Made by a program: the position numbers and the translations under genes
From: Fodinibacter sp963707895
GTDB lineage: Bacteria > Actinomycetota > Actinomycetes > Actinomycetales > Dermatophilaceae
NCBI GenBank assembly: GCA_963707895.1
Contig: CAVPRS010000010.1
Coordinates: forward strand, 124,001 to 188,000
Direction of reading: 5' to 3'
Length of the DNA stretch: 64,000 nucleotides
The notes under the pieces: model-generated
What the model saw: the letters and a program-made list of their open reading frames with translations, nothing else
Database searches by the model: none
Told to the model about the DNA's origin: nothing
Part shown: positions 40,740-51,148 of the stretch, one piece after another
Numbering within the stretch: position 1 is the first letter of the stretch
Layout of the letters: each line of letters starts with the position of its first letter

Positions 40740-43645
40740 GCACGCTCACGTCGGCGCCGGGTGCCATGATCGGGGCCGTGCCGCCCCGAACCACCACCGA
40801 GCTCGTCGGCCGCCAGGAGGAGGTCCACCGGCTCCTCGACGCCCTGGGCTGGGCCGACGGGGGCGGTGGGGCCGTCCTCCTCGGCGGCGACGCCGGCATC
40901 GGCAAGACCGCTCTCGTCGGTCACGTCGCCCGCCTGGGCGCCGACCGCCGCACCCTCGTCGGCCACTGCGTCGGCGAGGGCAGCACCAGCCTGCCCTACC
41001 TGCCGTTCGTCGAGATGTTCGCCGGGCTCGACGCCCGCGAGCGAGACCTCGTCGACGAGCTCGTGGCCGACCACCCCGGCCTGGTGCCCCTGGTGCCTCG
41101 AGTGGCCTCGGGAGCCCGCGGCGACGCCGTGCGCGCCGACCTCGTCGAGGCCGTCCACGGCGCCCTCGCCGACCTCGGCAGGCGTGGGCCGCTCCTGGTC
41201 GTCGTCGAGGACGTGCACTGGGCCGACGAGTCGACCCGCGAGCTGCTGACCCTGCTGTTCACCCGCGGGCTGCCCGACGGCGTCGCCCTGCTCGTCACCT
41301 ACCGCAGCGACGACGTGCACCGCCGCCACCCGCTGGCGGGGGCGCTCGCCCTGTGGTCACGCCTGCCCGGGCTCACCCGCATCGACCTCGGGCCGCTGCC
41401 CGACCCGGACCTGCGCCGCATCGTGCGCCGCGCCGGCACCGGCCTGACCGACGACCTCGTCGAGCGGGTCGCCGAGCGCGCCGAGGGCAACGCCTTCTTC
41501 GCCGAGGAGCTCGCCGCCGCCGCCGGGGAGCGCGGTGGTGCCGATCCCGGCGACCTCGCCCGGCTCCTGCTCACCCGCGTCGACCGGCTCGACGACGCCG
41601 CCCAGGGGGTCGTGCGCGTCGCCGCGGTCATCGGCCGCCGGGTGCGGCACACCCTGCTCGAGCGGGTGGCCGGGGTCGACGCCGTCACGCTCGGCACCGC
41701 GCTGCGCGCCGCCGTCGAGCACCACGTGCTCGAGCCCTGGGGGGAGCGCGGCTACGAGTTCCGGCACGCCCTGCTCGCGGAGGCGGTCACCGACGACCTG
41801 CTGCCCGCCGAGCGGCTGCAGCTCCACCGGCTCTGCGTCGAGGCGCTGCGCGCCGACCCCACCCTCGGCAGCTCCGCCGACCTCGCCCGGCACGCCCTCG
41901 CCGCCGGCGACCGACAGGTCGCGCTCGACGCCTCGGTGATGGCCGGCGACGCCGCCCGCCGGATGGGTGGCCCGGCCGAGGCCCTGAGCCACTACGAGAC
42001 CGCGCTGATGCTCGCCGACGCCGACCCGGCATCCGCCCACGACCTCACCCTGCGCGCGGCCGCAGCGGCGACCGGCAGCGGGCGCACCGCCCGTGGCATG
42101 GCGTTCCTGCGGGCCCGGCTCGACACCGACCTGCCCACCGACCACGAGCGCGCCGAGCTGATCTCGGCACTGGTGCTTGCCGCGCGGATGACCGAGGAGC
42201 GCGTGGACTCGTTGTCCCTCACCGAGCAGGGCCTCGCCCTGCTCGGCGACGACGCCCCGGTCGGACTGCGGGTGGGACTGCTGGCCCGCCGTGCCGAAGC
42301 GCTCATGGACGACGGCGCGTCCGCCGAGGCCTTGGCGGTCGCGGACGAGGCCATGGCCCTGGCCGTCGAGCACGAGCTCACCGTCGACCGCACCGACCTC
42401 GCGTCCGTGCTCGCCCGGCTCAGCGAGACAGCCGGCGACCCGGGCGAGTCGATCCGGCGGCTCGAGGGCGCCGTCGCCGCCTGGACCAGCGAACCCGACC
42501 TCGCCCTGCTGCGCGCGATGTACGTCCTCGCGTCGGTGCACTACCGGCAGGCCGACCATCCGGCGGCCCTGGCGGCCTTCGAGCGCACCGCCGCAGAGGC
42601 GCGGCGCGCCGGCCTGGAGTGGTCGGCCTACGGTCTCGACGCCCGTGCGATGGCGGTGACCACGGCGTACGAGATGGGGGAGTGGGACCACGCGCTCGAG
42701 GTCGCCGACCACACCGCAGACGTCGCCATCCCGACGTGGGCCGCGGCGAGCATCGACGCGTCGTCGGGGCTGGTGCTGGCCGGCCGTGGCCTGGCGTCGT
42801 CCGCCGAGCTCCTCTCCAGCACCCGCTCGTGGTGGGCGGAGGAGGGACGCATGGCCGTGCAGAGCGGCGTCGCGGCCCTCGACGTGCTCGGCCGCGACGG
42901 CGAGGTCGAGCGGATGCTCGACCTGCACACCCAGCTGGTCACCTTCCTGCGCGGGCTCTGGGGTGAGGGCCGAGTCGCCGCCGAGGTGCGGCTGGCCGCC
43001 GTCGTCATCGGGCACCTCGCCACCGCGCTGCGCACCGGGGCATCGGCTCGGCGCACCGAGCTGCTCGCCCACGCCGACCGGCTCCGCGCCGAGGCCGCGG
43101 TCGTCTTCGGCGCCGGGTCGCTGCTCCATCCCCCGTCGATCGAGGGCCGGGCCTGGGCCGCCCGGGTCGACGCCGAGCACGAGCGCGCCCGGTGGGCGGC
43201 CGGTGACGACGTCGCGGTCGAGGGCCTGGTGGCACGCTGGCGCGACGTCGTCGACCTCTTCGCCGAGCACGGCGACCCCTACGAGACGGCACGCTCACGG
43301 TGGAGGCTCGCCGAGGTGCTGCTCGCGGCGGGCGACCGGGGGGCCCCAGAGGTGCTCGGCGCCGCCCGCGACACCGCCCGCTCGCTGGGCGCAGTGCCCC
43401 TCGTCGAGGCCCTCGACCGGCTCGCCCCGCGCCGCCCGCGCGCCACGACGAACCTCACCGCCCGCGAGGCCGAGGTGCTCGCGCTGGTGGCCGAGGGGCG
43501 CTCCAACGGCGAGATCGGGCGTGCCCTGTTCATCAGCACCAAGACGGCCAGCGTGCACGTGTCCAACATCCTGGCCAAGCTCGGCGCGGCATCGCGGGGC
43601 GAGGCCGTGGCGGTGGCCCGCACCGCGGGCCTGCTCGACGACTGA
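40736..43645 (+). CDS. LAL-type LuxR family ATP-binding regulator
   Basis: A large regulator of about 969 residues: an AAA/STAND-type ATPase at the N-terminus (Walker A GGDAGIGKT at 50-58, Walker B LLVVVEDVHWADE), a long tetratricopeptide-like helical middle, and a C-terminal LuxR helix-turn-helix (LTAREAEVLALVAEGRSNGEIGRALFISTKTASVHVSNIL). LAL proteins are usually ATP-dependent activators of local pathways; the target here is unknown. GTG at 40736 couples to the upstream small gene; ATG 40766 and GTG 40778 are alternatives. Confidence 0.88.
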   Translation: MSTLTSAPGAMIGAVPPRTTTELVGRQEEVHRLLDALGWADGGGGAVLLGGDAGIGKTALVGHVARLGADRRTLVGHCVGEGSTSLPYLPFVEMFAGLDARERDLVDELVADHPGLVPLVPRVASGARGDAVRADLVEAVHGALADLGRRGPLLVVVEDVHWADESTRELLTLLFTRGLPDGVALLVTYRSDDVHRRHPLAGALALWSRLPGLTRIDLGPLPDPDLRRIVRRAGTGLTDDLVERVAERAEGNAFFAEELAAAAGERGGADPGDLARLLLTRVDRLDDAAQGVVRVAAVIGRRVRHTLLERVAGVDAVTLGTALRAAVEHHVLEPWGERGYEFRHALLAEAVTDDLLPAERLQLHRLCVEALRADPTLGSSADLARHALAAGDRQVALDASVMAGDAARRMGGPAEALSHYETALMLADADPASAHDLTLRAAAAATGSGRTARGMAFLRARLDTDLPTDHERAELISALVLAARMTEERVDSLSLTEQGLALLGDDAPVGLRVGLLARRAEALMDDGASAEALAVADEAMALAVEHELTVDRTDLASVLARLSETAGDPGESIRRLEGAVAAWTSEPDLALLRAMYVLASVHYRQADHPAALAAFERTAAEARRAGLEWSAYGLDARAMAVTTAYEMGEWDHALEVADHTADVAIPTWAAASIDASSGLVLAGRGLASSAELLSSTRSWWAEEGRMAVQSGVAALDVLGRDGEVERMLDLHTQLVTFLRGLWGEGRVAAEVRLAAVVIGHLATALRTGASARRTELLAHADRLRAEAAVVFGAGSLLHPPSIEGRAWAARVDAEHERARWAAGDDVAVEGLVARWRDVVDLFAEHGDPYETARSRWRLAEVLLAAGDRGAPEVLGAARDTARSLGAVPLVEALDRLAPRRPRATTNLTAREAEVLALVAEGRSNGEIGRALFISTKTASVHVSNILAKLGAASRGEAVAVARTAGLLDD

Positions 43646-43652
43646 GCGACGC

Positions 43653-44618
43653 TCAGCCGGCCGACACCGACCCGTTCACGGGTTCCGTTGCCGCCGTGCG
43701 GGTGCGCAGGGCGAGGATGCCGTGGGTCAGGCTGACCACGAGCAGGCTGGCACCGAGCATGTGCGCGACGACCAGCGCCTCGGGCAGGTCGGTGAAGTAC
43801 TGCACGTAGCCGATCAACCCCTGCGCCAGGGCGACGGCCAGCACGACCAGCCAGGCCCGCGCCGGGCCGCGCACGTCGTCGACGGCGGTCAGCCGCGCCG
43901 CGAGCCAGGTGGCGACGACCAGGCCGAGGAAGAGCATGACGACGTCGGCGTGCAGCCACGAGACGGTGCGGGCGTCGAAACCGAGCCGGTTGGGCTCGTC
44001 GGCGTCGCCGGAGTGGGGACCGGAGCCGGTGACGACGGTGCCCAGCGCCAGCACGAGCGCCCCTGCGGCCACCGTGACCCAGGCCAGGCGGGCGGCGAGG
44101 GGAGCGACGAGGGGGCGGGGCGGGCCGGTCTCCTCGTGGCGGGCGAACCACAGGTAGGAGGACGCCGCCACCAGGGCCATCGAGAGCAGGAAGTGAGCGG
44201 CCACGGTCGCCGGGTTGAGGCCGAGCAGCACGGTGAGGCCGCCGAGCAGCGCCTGTGCGAAGACACCAGCGAGCACCACGAGGGCCGCGACCTTCATCGG
44301 CCGGCGCGGCGCCGCGAACCAGACGGCCAGCACCGAGGCGACCGCGAGAACGACGAGCACGCTGGTCAGCGTGCGGTTGCCGAACTCGATGTACTTGTGG
44401 AAGCCCTCGGCCTGCTCGACGGTGGGGGTCACCGAGCCGTCGACGCACTCGGGCCAGGTGGGGCAGCCCAGCCCGCTGCCGGTGACCCGCACGAGCCCAC
44501 CCGTGACGACGATCCCGACCTCGGCCACCAGGTTGGCCATCAGGATGACGGACAGCCAGCGGGAGCCGTTACGGGCGGCCGGCGGGGCGTCCGGAGAGGT
44601 GGTGCTGGTGCTCGTCAC
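43653..44618 (-). CDS. ctaA: COX15/CtaA family heme A synthase
   Basis: An inner-membrane oxygenase converting heme o to heme a for cytochrome c oxidase. The 321 residues have eight hydrophobic helices in two halves. Heme-ligand histidines are seen in EGFHKYIEF and NPATVAAHF and, in the second half, VSWLHADVV and VVAHMLGAS. A Cys pair (GCPTWPEC) sits in the first outer loop. The frame is on the minus strand, converging on the LuxR regulator with a 7-bp gap. CtaB acts just before it in the pathway. Confidence 0.94.
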   Translation of the reverse strand: MTSTSTTSPDAPPAARNGSRWLSVILMANLVAEVGIVVTGGLVRVTGSGLGCPTWPECVDGSVTPTVEQAEGFHKYIEFGNRTLTSVLVVLAVASVLAVWFAAPRRPMKVAALVVLAGVFAQALLGGLTVLLGLNPATVAAHFLLSMALVAASSYLWFARHEETGPPRPLVAPLAARLAWVTVAAGALVLALGTVVTGSGPHSGDADEPNRLGFDARTVSWLHADVVMLFLGLVVATWLAARLTAVDDVRGPARAWLVVLAVALAQGLIGYVQYFTDLPEALVVAHMLGASLLVVSLTHGILALRTRTAATEPVNGSVSAG

Positions 44619-44663
44619 GGGACAAGGCTACGGCCGCACGGGGCGGTGGTCGTGACCGGTCGG

Positions 44664-45428
44664 TCAGTCGCCCCAGCGGAAGAAGCGCCGGGCGAGCAGC
44701 GCCCCGAGCAGGCCCCACCCGACGAGGACCGCCCACTGCGCCCAGGGCCAGCCGCCGTCGACGAACGACATGCGCACGGCGTCGCCCAGCGCCCCCGAGG
44801 GCAGGAGCGCCGCGACGGTCCCGAGCGCCCCGGGCAGCCGGTCGGTGGGCACCAGCACGCCCAGCCCGAGCAGCAGCACCCAGAGCAGGTTGGCGACGGC
44901 CAGCACGGCCTCGGCCCGCAGGGTCCCCGCCAGCAGCAGGGCGAGCGCCACGAAGGCCGCGCTGCCGAGCAGCAGGCTGGCGAGCAACGGCAGGATGCCG
45001 CCGGCTTCGGGTCGCGCGCCGAGTGCCCCGCCCAGCGCCCCGAGCACGACGACCTGCAGCCCGAGCACCGAGAGCACCGCCACGCACTTGGCGGCGAGCA
45101 GCCCGCCGCGGCCCAGGGGAGTGGTGCCGAGCAGGCGCAGCACGCCCGCGCGCCGGTCGAAGCCGGTCGAGATGGCCTGGCCGGTGAAGGCCGTCGACAC
45201 GACCGCGAGGGCCAGCGCCCCTGCGGTGGCGAGGTCGACACGGGCGCCGGGCCCCAGCTCGGGCACCGACGACACGGTCAGCCCCACCAGGGCGAGGGCG
45301 GGCAGCACCAGCGAGACGAGCAGCTGCTCACCGTTCGCGAGCAGGATGCGGGTCTCGAACGAGGCGCGGGCCAGCACCCGCTGCCGGGTGGGCGCCGCGG
45401 CCGGGCGGGCGGGGGCCACAGCGCTCAC
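44664..45428 (-). CDS. ABC transporter permease (ABC-2 type)
   Basis: A 254-residue membrane protein with six hydrophobic segments and the ABC-2 layout (GQAISTGFDRRAGVLRLLGTTPLGR between helices 2 and 3). The GTG overlaps the ATPase stop by 4 nt, so the two form one exporter. Similar pairs lie upstream of suf genes and ctaA in other actinobacteria; the substrate is unknown. Confidence 0.87.
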   Translation of the reverse strand: MSAVAPARPAAAPTRQRVLARASFETRILLANGEQLLVSLVLPALALVGLTVSSVPELGPGARVDLATAGALALAVVSTAFTGQAISTGFDRRAGVLRLLGTTPLGRGGLLAAKCVAVLSVLGLQVVVLGALGGALGARPEAGGILPLLASLLLGSAAFVALALLLAGTLRAEAVLAVANLLWVLLLGLGVLVPTDRLPGALGTVAALLPSGALGDAVRMSFVDGGWPWAQWAVLVGWGLLGALLARRFFRWGD

Positions 45429-46135
45429 CGGGCGGCCCCGGTCGTGAGGGTGAAGTAGACGTCCTCGAGGGTCCGCCCGGCGCGCACGTCGTCGAGGGTG
45501 CCGTCGGCCACGACCCGGCCCGACGCCATGATGACGACCCGGTCGGCCAGCCGCTCGGCCTCCTCGAAGGAGTGCGTGGTCACCACGACGCAGGCACCCC
45601 GCTCCGCCTCGGCCCGCACGAGGTCCCAGACCTCGAGCCGGGCGTGCGGGTCGAGCCCGGCCGTCGGCTCGTCGAGGAAGAGCACCTCGGGCCGAGGGAG
45701 GAGGGCGGCGGCCAGCGCCACCCGCTGGCGCTGCCCACCGGACATCCGCCGCACGGTCGTGCGCTCGAACCCGGTGATCCCCAGCCGGTCGACCAGCTCG
45801 TCGAGGGGCGCGGGCGCGGCGTACAGCGCGGCGAGGTGGCGCAGCAGCGGCAGCGGTCGGCTCGTCGTCGCGAGCCCGCCCTCCTGGAGCATCACCCCGA
45901 CGCGGGACCGGTGGTCGGGACCCGCGTGCCACGGGTCGATGCCGAGCACCTGCACCGAGCCGGCATCCGGGCGCTGCAGCCCCTCGAGGCACTCGACGGT
46001 GGTGGTCTTTCCGGCACCGTTCGGGCCGAGGAGCGCGGTGACTGTGCCTGCGGCCGCCGACCACGAGGCGCCGTCGACCGCGGTGGTCGCGGCGAACGAC
46101 CTGCGCAGCTCGCGGACAACCACTGCACCGGTCAC
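45425..46135 (-). CDS. ABC transporter ATP-binding protein
   Basis: A 236-residue ATPase with Walker A LGPNGAGKTTT, Q-loop, signature MSGGQRQR, Walker B VLFLDEPTAGLDP and H-loop TTHSFEEAE; the DrrA/CcmA exporter type. GTG start; the minus-strand -10 TAGGAT (46144-46149) overlaps the psd -10 on the other strand. Confidence 0.9.
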   Translation of the reverse strand: MTGAVVVRELRRSFAATTAVDGASWSAAAGTVTALLGPNGAGKTTTVECLEGLQRPDAGSVQVLGIDPWHAGPDHRSRVGVMLQEGGLATTSRPLPLLRHLAALYAAPAPLDELVDRLGITGFERTTVRRMSGGQRQRVALAAALLPRPEVLFLDEPTAGLDPHARLEVWDLVRAEAERGACVVVTTHSFEEAERLADRVVIMASGRVVADGTLDDVRAGRTLEDVYFTLTTGAAR

Positions 46136-46143
46136 GGCTCGAC

Positions 46144-46153
46144 ATCCTAGGCT
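46144..46153. promoter_or_regulatory. Overlapping divergent -10 boxes, ABC exporter / psd
   Basis: A central CCTAGG provides TAGGAT on the minus strand (8 nt before the ABC GTG) and TAGGCT on the plus strand (46148-46153, 7 nt before the psd ATG). One polymerase at a time could use the site. Confidence 0.5.
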
Positions 46154-46160
46154 GGCGCCC

Positions 46161-46832
46161 ATGCCCCGCATCGACAGGGAGGCCGCGCCCGCCACCATGG
46201 TGGCCGCCGCGCCCGCCGCCCTCGCCCTCCTGCTCGGTCGCCCGCGCACCGCGGCCGTGCTGGGCGTCCTCCCGGTCGCGGTCGCAGCCTTCTTCCGCGA
46301 CCCGGACCGCACCCCCGACCACGCCACGGTGCCGGTCGACGACGTGCTCTCCCCGGCCGACGGCAAGGTGATGCACGCCGGCGCCGGCCAGGACGGCGTC
46401 GCCCCGGAGGGGGAGTGGCAGCAGGTCAGCATCTTCCTGTCGGCCTTCGACGTGCACATCAACCGCACGCCGTACGGCGGTCGGGTCGTCGAGGTCGTCG
46501 AGCGCCCCGGCAAGTGGCTGGCGGCGTACAAGCACGAGAGCGCGCACCTCAACGAGCGCAGCGACATCACCGTCGAGCGTCGGGTGGGTGACGAGCTGCG
46601 CCGGGTGCACTTCCGCCAGATCGTCGGGCTGATGGCGCGCCGGGTGGTGACCCGGGTCAGCGAGGGCGACGAGCTCGGCACCGGTCAGCGGGTGGGACTG
46701 ATGAAGTTCGGCTCGCGGATGGACGTCTTCGTGCCACCCGAGTGCGACCTGCTCGTCTCCACCGGTGACCGGGTCGTGGCGGGCGAGACCGTCATCGCCC
46801 GCTGGGCGCGGCCCGTCCCGGTGACCCCGTGA
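46161..46832 (+). CDS. psd: Phosphatidylserine decarboxylase proenzyme
   Basis: Makes phosphatidylethanolamine from phosphatidylserine. The 223-residue short form has an N-terminal membrane stretch, LSPADGKV, the FDVHINRTP motif, and the self-cleavage site FGSR with Ser185 giving the pyruvoyl group. It overlaps pssA by 4 nt, forming a psd-pssA phospholipid operon. The ATG is 7 nt after its -10, so the mRNA is likely leaderless. Confidence 0.94.
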   Translation: MPRIDREAAPATMVAAAPAALALLLGRPRTAAVLGVLPVAVAAFFRDPDRTPDHATVPVDDVLSPADGKVMHAGAGQDGVAPEGEWQQVSIFLSAFDVHINRTPYGGRVVEVVERPGKWLAAYKHESAHLNERSDITVERRVGDELRRVHFRQIVGLMARRVVTRVSEGDELGTGQRVGLMKFGSRMDVFVPPECDLLVSTGDRVVAGETVIARWARPVPVTP

Positions 46833-47800
46833 GCACGCCGGCGGCACCGGGCCGCCGCCGCATCCTCGAACGCTGGCGGCTGGTGTCGCCCACCGGCGCG
46901 CGGGTGGTCTCGCTGCGCCAGCTGCCCAAGCGCGAGCGGGCCCGGCTGCTCGCGCCGAGCGCGTTCACCACGCTGAACATGATGAGCGGCCTGTCGTCGG
47001 TGATGCTGGCCTTCGACGGGCACTTCACCGTGGCCGCCGCACTCATCGCGGTGTCGATCGTGCTCGACATCGCCGACGGCTTCGTCGCCCGGCTGATCGG
47101 CGCCACCTCGCCGTTCGGCCTGCAGCTCGACTCCCTCGCCGACCTGGTCTCGTTCGGCCTGGCCCCGGCGGTGCTCGTGCACACCTGGGCGCTCGAGGAC
47201 TGGCCGGTGCTGTCCTGGCTGGCGGCCTTCTTCTGGCTGGCCTGCGCGGCCTTCCGGCTGGCCCGGTTCAACGTGACGATCGACCCGCTGGCCGACAAGC
47301 GCTACTTCGTGGGGCTGCCCTCGCCCGGCGCCGCCCTGGTGGTGATGGCGACCATCCTGGCCCTCGACTCGCCGCACTTCGGCCCGGGCACCGGCCCCTG
47401 GCTGGCCTGGTTCCCGCTGCTCGTCAGCATCGTGCCGGCCCTGCTCATGGTCATGACGGTGCGCTTCCGCTCGTTCCGCAACCTGCTCGCGCCGAGCACC
47501 CGCAACGGCCGCCTGACCACCGCGGGCGTCGGCGTCGCCATCCTGGCCGGGCTGCTGCTCGCACCCGGGCTGACCAGCCTGGTCGTCGCCTACGGCTACG
47601 TGCTCACGGCCCCGCTCGGCGTGCTCACCGCGCCGCTGCGCGAGCGCTGGTTCGGGCCGGATGCCGTGGCCCCGCCACGCCGCCGGATGCCGTCGGTCTT
47701 CCTCCCGCTCGACGACGACGACGAGGACGCCCTGACCGAGGTCGAGGACGACCACGGGCCCGACGCCGACGGGTGCTCCGACGAGCCCGTCCAAGGTTAG
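46829..47800 (+). CDS. pssA: CDP-diacylglycerol-serine O-phosphatidyltransferase
   Basis: Makes phosphatidylserine, the substrate of Psd, in the inner membrane. The 323 residues have the CDP-alcohol phosphotransferase motif DGFVARLIGATSPFGLQLDSLAD (DG-x2-AR-x8-G-x3-D-x3-D) and several membrane helices, then an acidic C-terminal tail (DDDDEDALTEVEDDHGPD). The stop lies within a DtxR-like box of the following suf promoter. Confidence 0.94.
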   Translation: MSTPAAPGRRRILERWRLVSPTGARVVSLRQLPKRERARLLAPSAFTTLNMMSGLSSVMLAFDGHFTVAAALIAVSIVLDIADGFVARLIGATSPFGLQLDSLADLVSFGLAPAVLVHTWALEDWPVLSWLAAFFWLACAAFRLARFNVTIDPLADKRYFVGLPSPGAALVVMATILALDSPHFGPGTGPWLAWFPLLVSIVPALLMVMTVRFRSFRNLLAPSTRNGRLTTAGVGVAILAGLLLAPGLTSLVVAYGYVLTAPLGVLTAPLRERWFGPDAVAPPRRRMPSVFLPLDDDDEDALTEVEDDHGPDADGCSDEPVQG

Positions 47801-47810
47801 GGTCACCTTC
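47792..47810. promoter_or_regulatory. DtxR/IdeR-like iron box upstream of suf
   Basis: CAAGGTTAGGGTCACCTTC matches the DtxR/IdeR consensus TTAGGTTAGSCTAACCTAA at 13 of 19 positions, with the left AGGTTAGG half intact. It ends 2 bp before the sufR -35, so it could link suf expression to iron. This is a by-eye match only. Confidence 0.45.
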
Positions 47811-47812
47811 CT

Positions 47813-47841
47813 TTTACACGCTCGCGGCAATTACCTAACAT
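47813..47841 (+). promoter_or_regulatory. suf operon promoter, leaderless
   Basis: -35 TTTACA (47813-47818), 17-bp spacer, -10 TAACAT (47836-47841). The GTG of sufR follows after 6 nt, so +1 probably is the start codon. ATTACC (47830-47835) and GGTTAAT (47850-47856) form an imperfect dyad around it that could be a SufR site. Confidence 0.6.
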
Positions 47842-47847
47842 GGGTGT

Positions 47848-48544
47848 GTGGTTAATACCGATGCCAGGGTCCTGGAGTCGCGCACGCGCGACCGGGTGCT
47901 GCGCGTCGTGAGCCAGGAGGGACCGGTCAGCATCACCGCCCTCGTCGAGCGCCTCGGCCTCACCGAGACCGCCGTGCGCCGCCAGGTCGACGCCCTGCAG
48001 GGCGACGGCCTCGTCGAGCCCCGCGAGGCCACCGGTCCGCGGAGGCGGGGGCGGCCCGCCAGGTCGTGGGTGCTCACCGACCGTGGCCACCGCGCTCTGG
48101 TCAGCGACTACGACCACCTCGCCGGCGAGGCCCTGCGCTTCATGCGTGCCACCGTCGGCGAGACCGCCGTGCAAGGCCGTTCGCCGACCAGCGCATCGCC
48201 GCCCTGGAGGAGCGCTACGCCGAGCGGCTCGCGTCCGCCGGCGACGACCACCACCGCCCGGGCCGACGCCCTTGTCGACGCCCTCAACGCCGACGGCTAC
48301 GCGGCCTCCGCGCGCCCGGTCGGCGCCCGGCCGGGAACAGCGTCCCCGGCGCCGGGGTTCAGCTGTGTCAGGGTCACTGCCCGATCCAGCACGTCGCCAC
48401 CGAGTTCCCCGAGCTCTGCGAGGCCGAGACCGAGGCGTTCTCGCGCCTGCTCGGCGTCCACGTCCAGCGCCTGGCCACCCTGGCGCACGGCGACCACGTC
48501 TGCACGACCTTCGTCCCCACACCCACCACCGAGAGGCCCACGTC

Positions 48545-48548
<4 letters not shown>
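47848..48548 (+). CDS. sufR: SufR-like Fe-S regulator of the suf operon (three frame breaks)
   Basis: A winged-helix repressor thought to sense Fe-S status through a bound cluster. The HTH (residues ~10-60, VSITALVERLGLTETAVRRQVDALQGDGLVEP) is in the first frame. The middle helix, FADQRIAALEERYAERLA, is in a second frame. DALVDALNADGYAA is back in the first. QLCQGHCPIQH...ELCEAE, with Cys-x3-Cys-x12-Cys as cluster ligands, is in the second again. Breaks fall near 48172-48184, 48243-48262 and 48318-48362. Net repair of one base gives about 233 residues, and all conserved parts remain. The stop overlaps sufB by 4 nt. Confidence 0.82.
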
Positions 48549-49967
<1,419 letters not shown>

Positions 49968-49969
49968 GC

Positions 49970-51148
49970 ATGTCCCTGCTGACCCCCCAGCGCCCCTCCG
50001 CGGGCGCGCACACCGACAGCGCCGCGACGATGGTCCCGAACCAGTCGCGCGCCGAGCGCACGACGTCGTACGCCGTCGCCGACTTCCCGCAGCCCACGGG
50101 CCGCGAGGAGGAGTGGCGGTTCACGCCGGTCGACCGGCTCGGGGTGCTGTTCCGCGACGAGGCCACCGGTGCCTGCCTGGAGTGGAGCGAGACGCTCCCC
50201 GATGGCGTCACGCTCGGCACGGCATCCGTCGAGGAGTGGCGCGCCAGCGGCGCCCCGGCGCCCGGAGACCGGGCCGCCGCCGTCGCCGCCGCCCACAGTG
50301 GTGGCGTCGCCGTGCTCGACGTCCCCGCCGACGCCGAGCTCGACGAGCCCGTGCGCATCCGGCTCACCGGCACCGAGCGCGAGACCGTGCACGGCCACCT
50401 GCTCGTGCGGGTCGGCCGGTTCGCGAGGGCCACGATCGTGCTCGAGCACGCCGGCACCTCCGACTACAGCGAGCTGCTCTCGGTCGTGGCCGGCGACGGT
50501 GCCCAGGTCACCCTCGTCACCGTGCAGGAATGGGACGACGACGCCCACCACCTCGCCCAGCACGACCTGGTCATCGGTCGCGACGCCACGGTGCGGCACA
50601 TCGCCGTGACGATCGGCGGCGGCATCGTGCGGTTCAACACCAACGCCTCCTACACCGGGCCGGGCGGCTCGTTCGAGGGCCTGGGCGTCTACTTCGCCGA
50701 TGCCGGGCAGCACCTCGAGCACCGGCTGTTCGTCGACCACGGGGCGCCGCACTGCCGGTCCAACGTCGAGTACAAGGGCGCCCTCCAGGGCGACACCGCC
50801 CACACCGTGTGGGTGGGTGACGTGCTGATCCGCGCGAGCGCCGAGGGCACCGACACCTACGAGCTCAACCGCAACCTGGTGCTCACCGAGGGCGCCCGCG
50901 CCGACTCGGTGCCCAACCTCGAGATCGAGACCGGTGAGATCAAGGGTGCTGGGCACGCTTCCGCGACAGGCCGGTTCGACGACCAGCAGCTGTTCTACCT
51001 GATGGCGCGCGGCATCCCCGAGGACGAGGCCCGGCGCCTGGTCGTGCGGGGGTTCTTCGCCAGCGTCGTCGGCCGGATCGGCGTCCCCGAGGTGCAGGAG
51101 CACCTGATGGCCGCCATCGAGCGCGAGCTCGCCGGGGGTGCCGCATGA
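49970..51148 (+). CDS. sufD: SufD, Fe-S cluster assembly protein
   Basis: The partner of SufB in the scaffold, 392 residues. A beta-helix core with SRAERTTSYA, REEEWRFTPVDRL near the start and VGDVLIRASAEGTDTYELNRNLVLTEGARADSVPNLEIET, with conserved GHASATGRFDDQQLFYLMARGI, identifies SufD. The gene is intact, starting 2 nt after sufB. Confidence 0.95.
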   Translation: MSLLTPQRPSAGAHTDSAATMVPNQSRAERTTSYAVADFPQPTGREEEWRFTPVDRLGVLFRDEATGACLEWSETLPDGVTLGTASVEEWRASGAPAPGDRAAAVAAAHSGGVAVLDVPADAELDEPVRIRLTGTERETVHGHLLVRVGRFARATIVLEHAGTSDYSELLSVVAGDGAQVTLVTVQEWDDDAHHLAQHDLVIGRDATVRHIAVTIGGGIVRFNTNASYTGPGGSFEGLGVYFADAGQHLEHRLFVDHGAPHCRSNVEYKGALQGDTAHTVWVGDVLIRASAEGTDTYELNRNLVLTEGARADSVPNLEIETGEIKGAGHASATGRFDDQQLFYLMARGIPEDEARRLVVRGFFASVVGRIGVPEVQEHLMAAIERELAGGAA

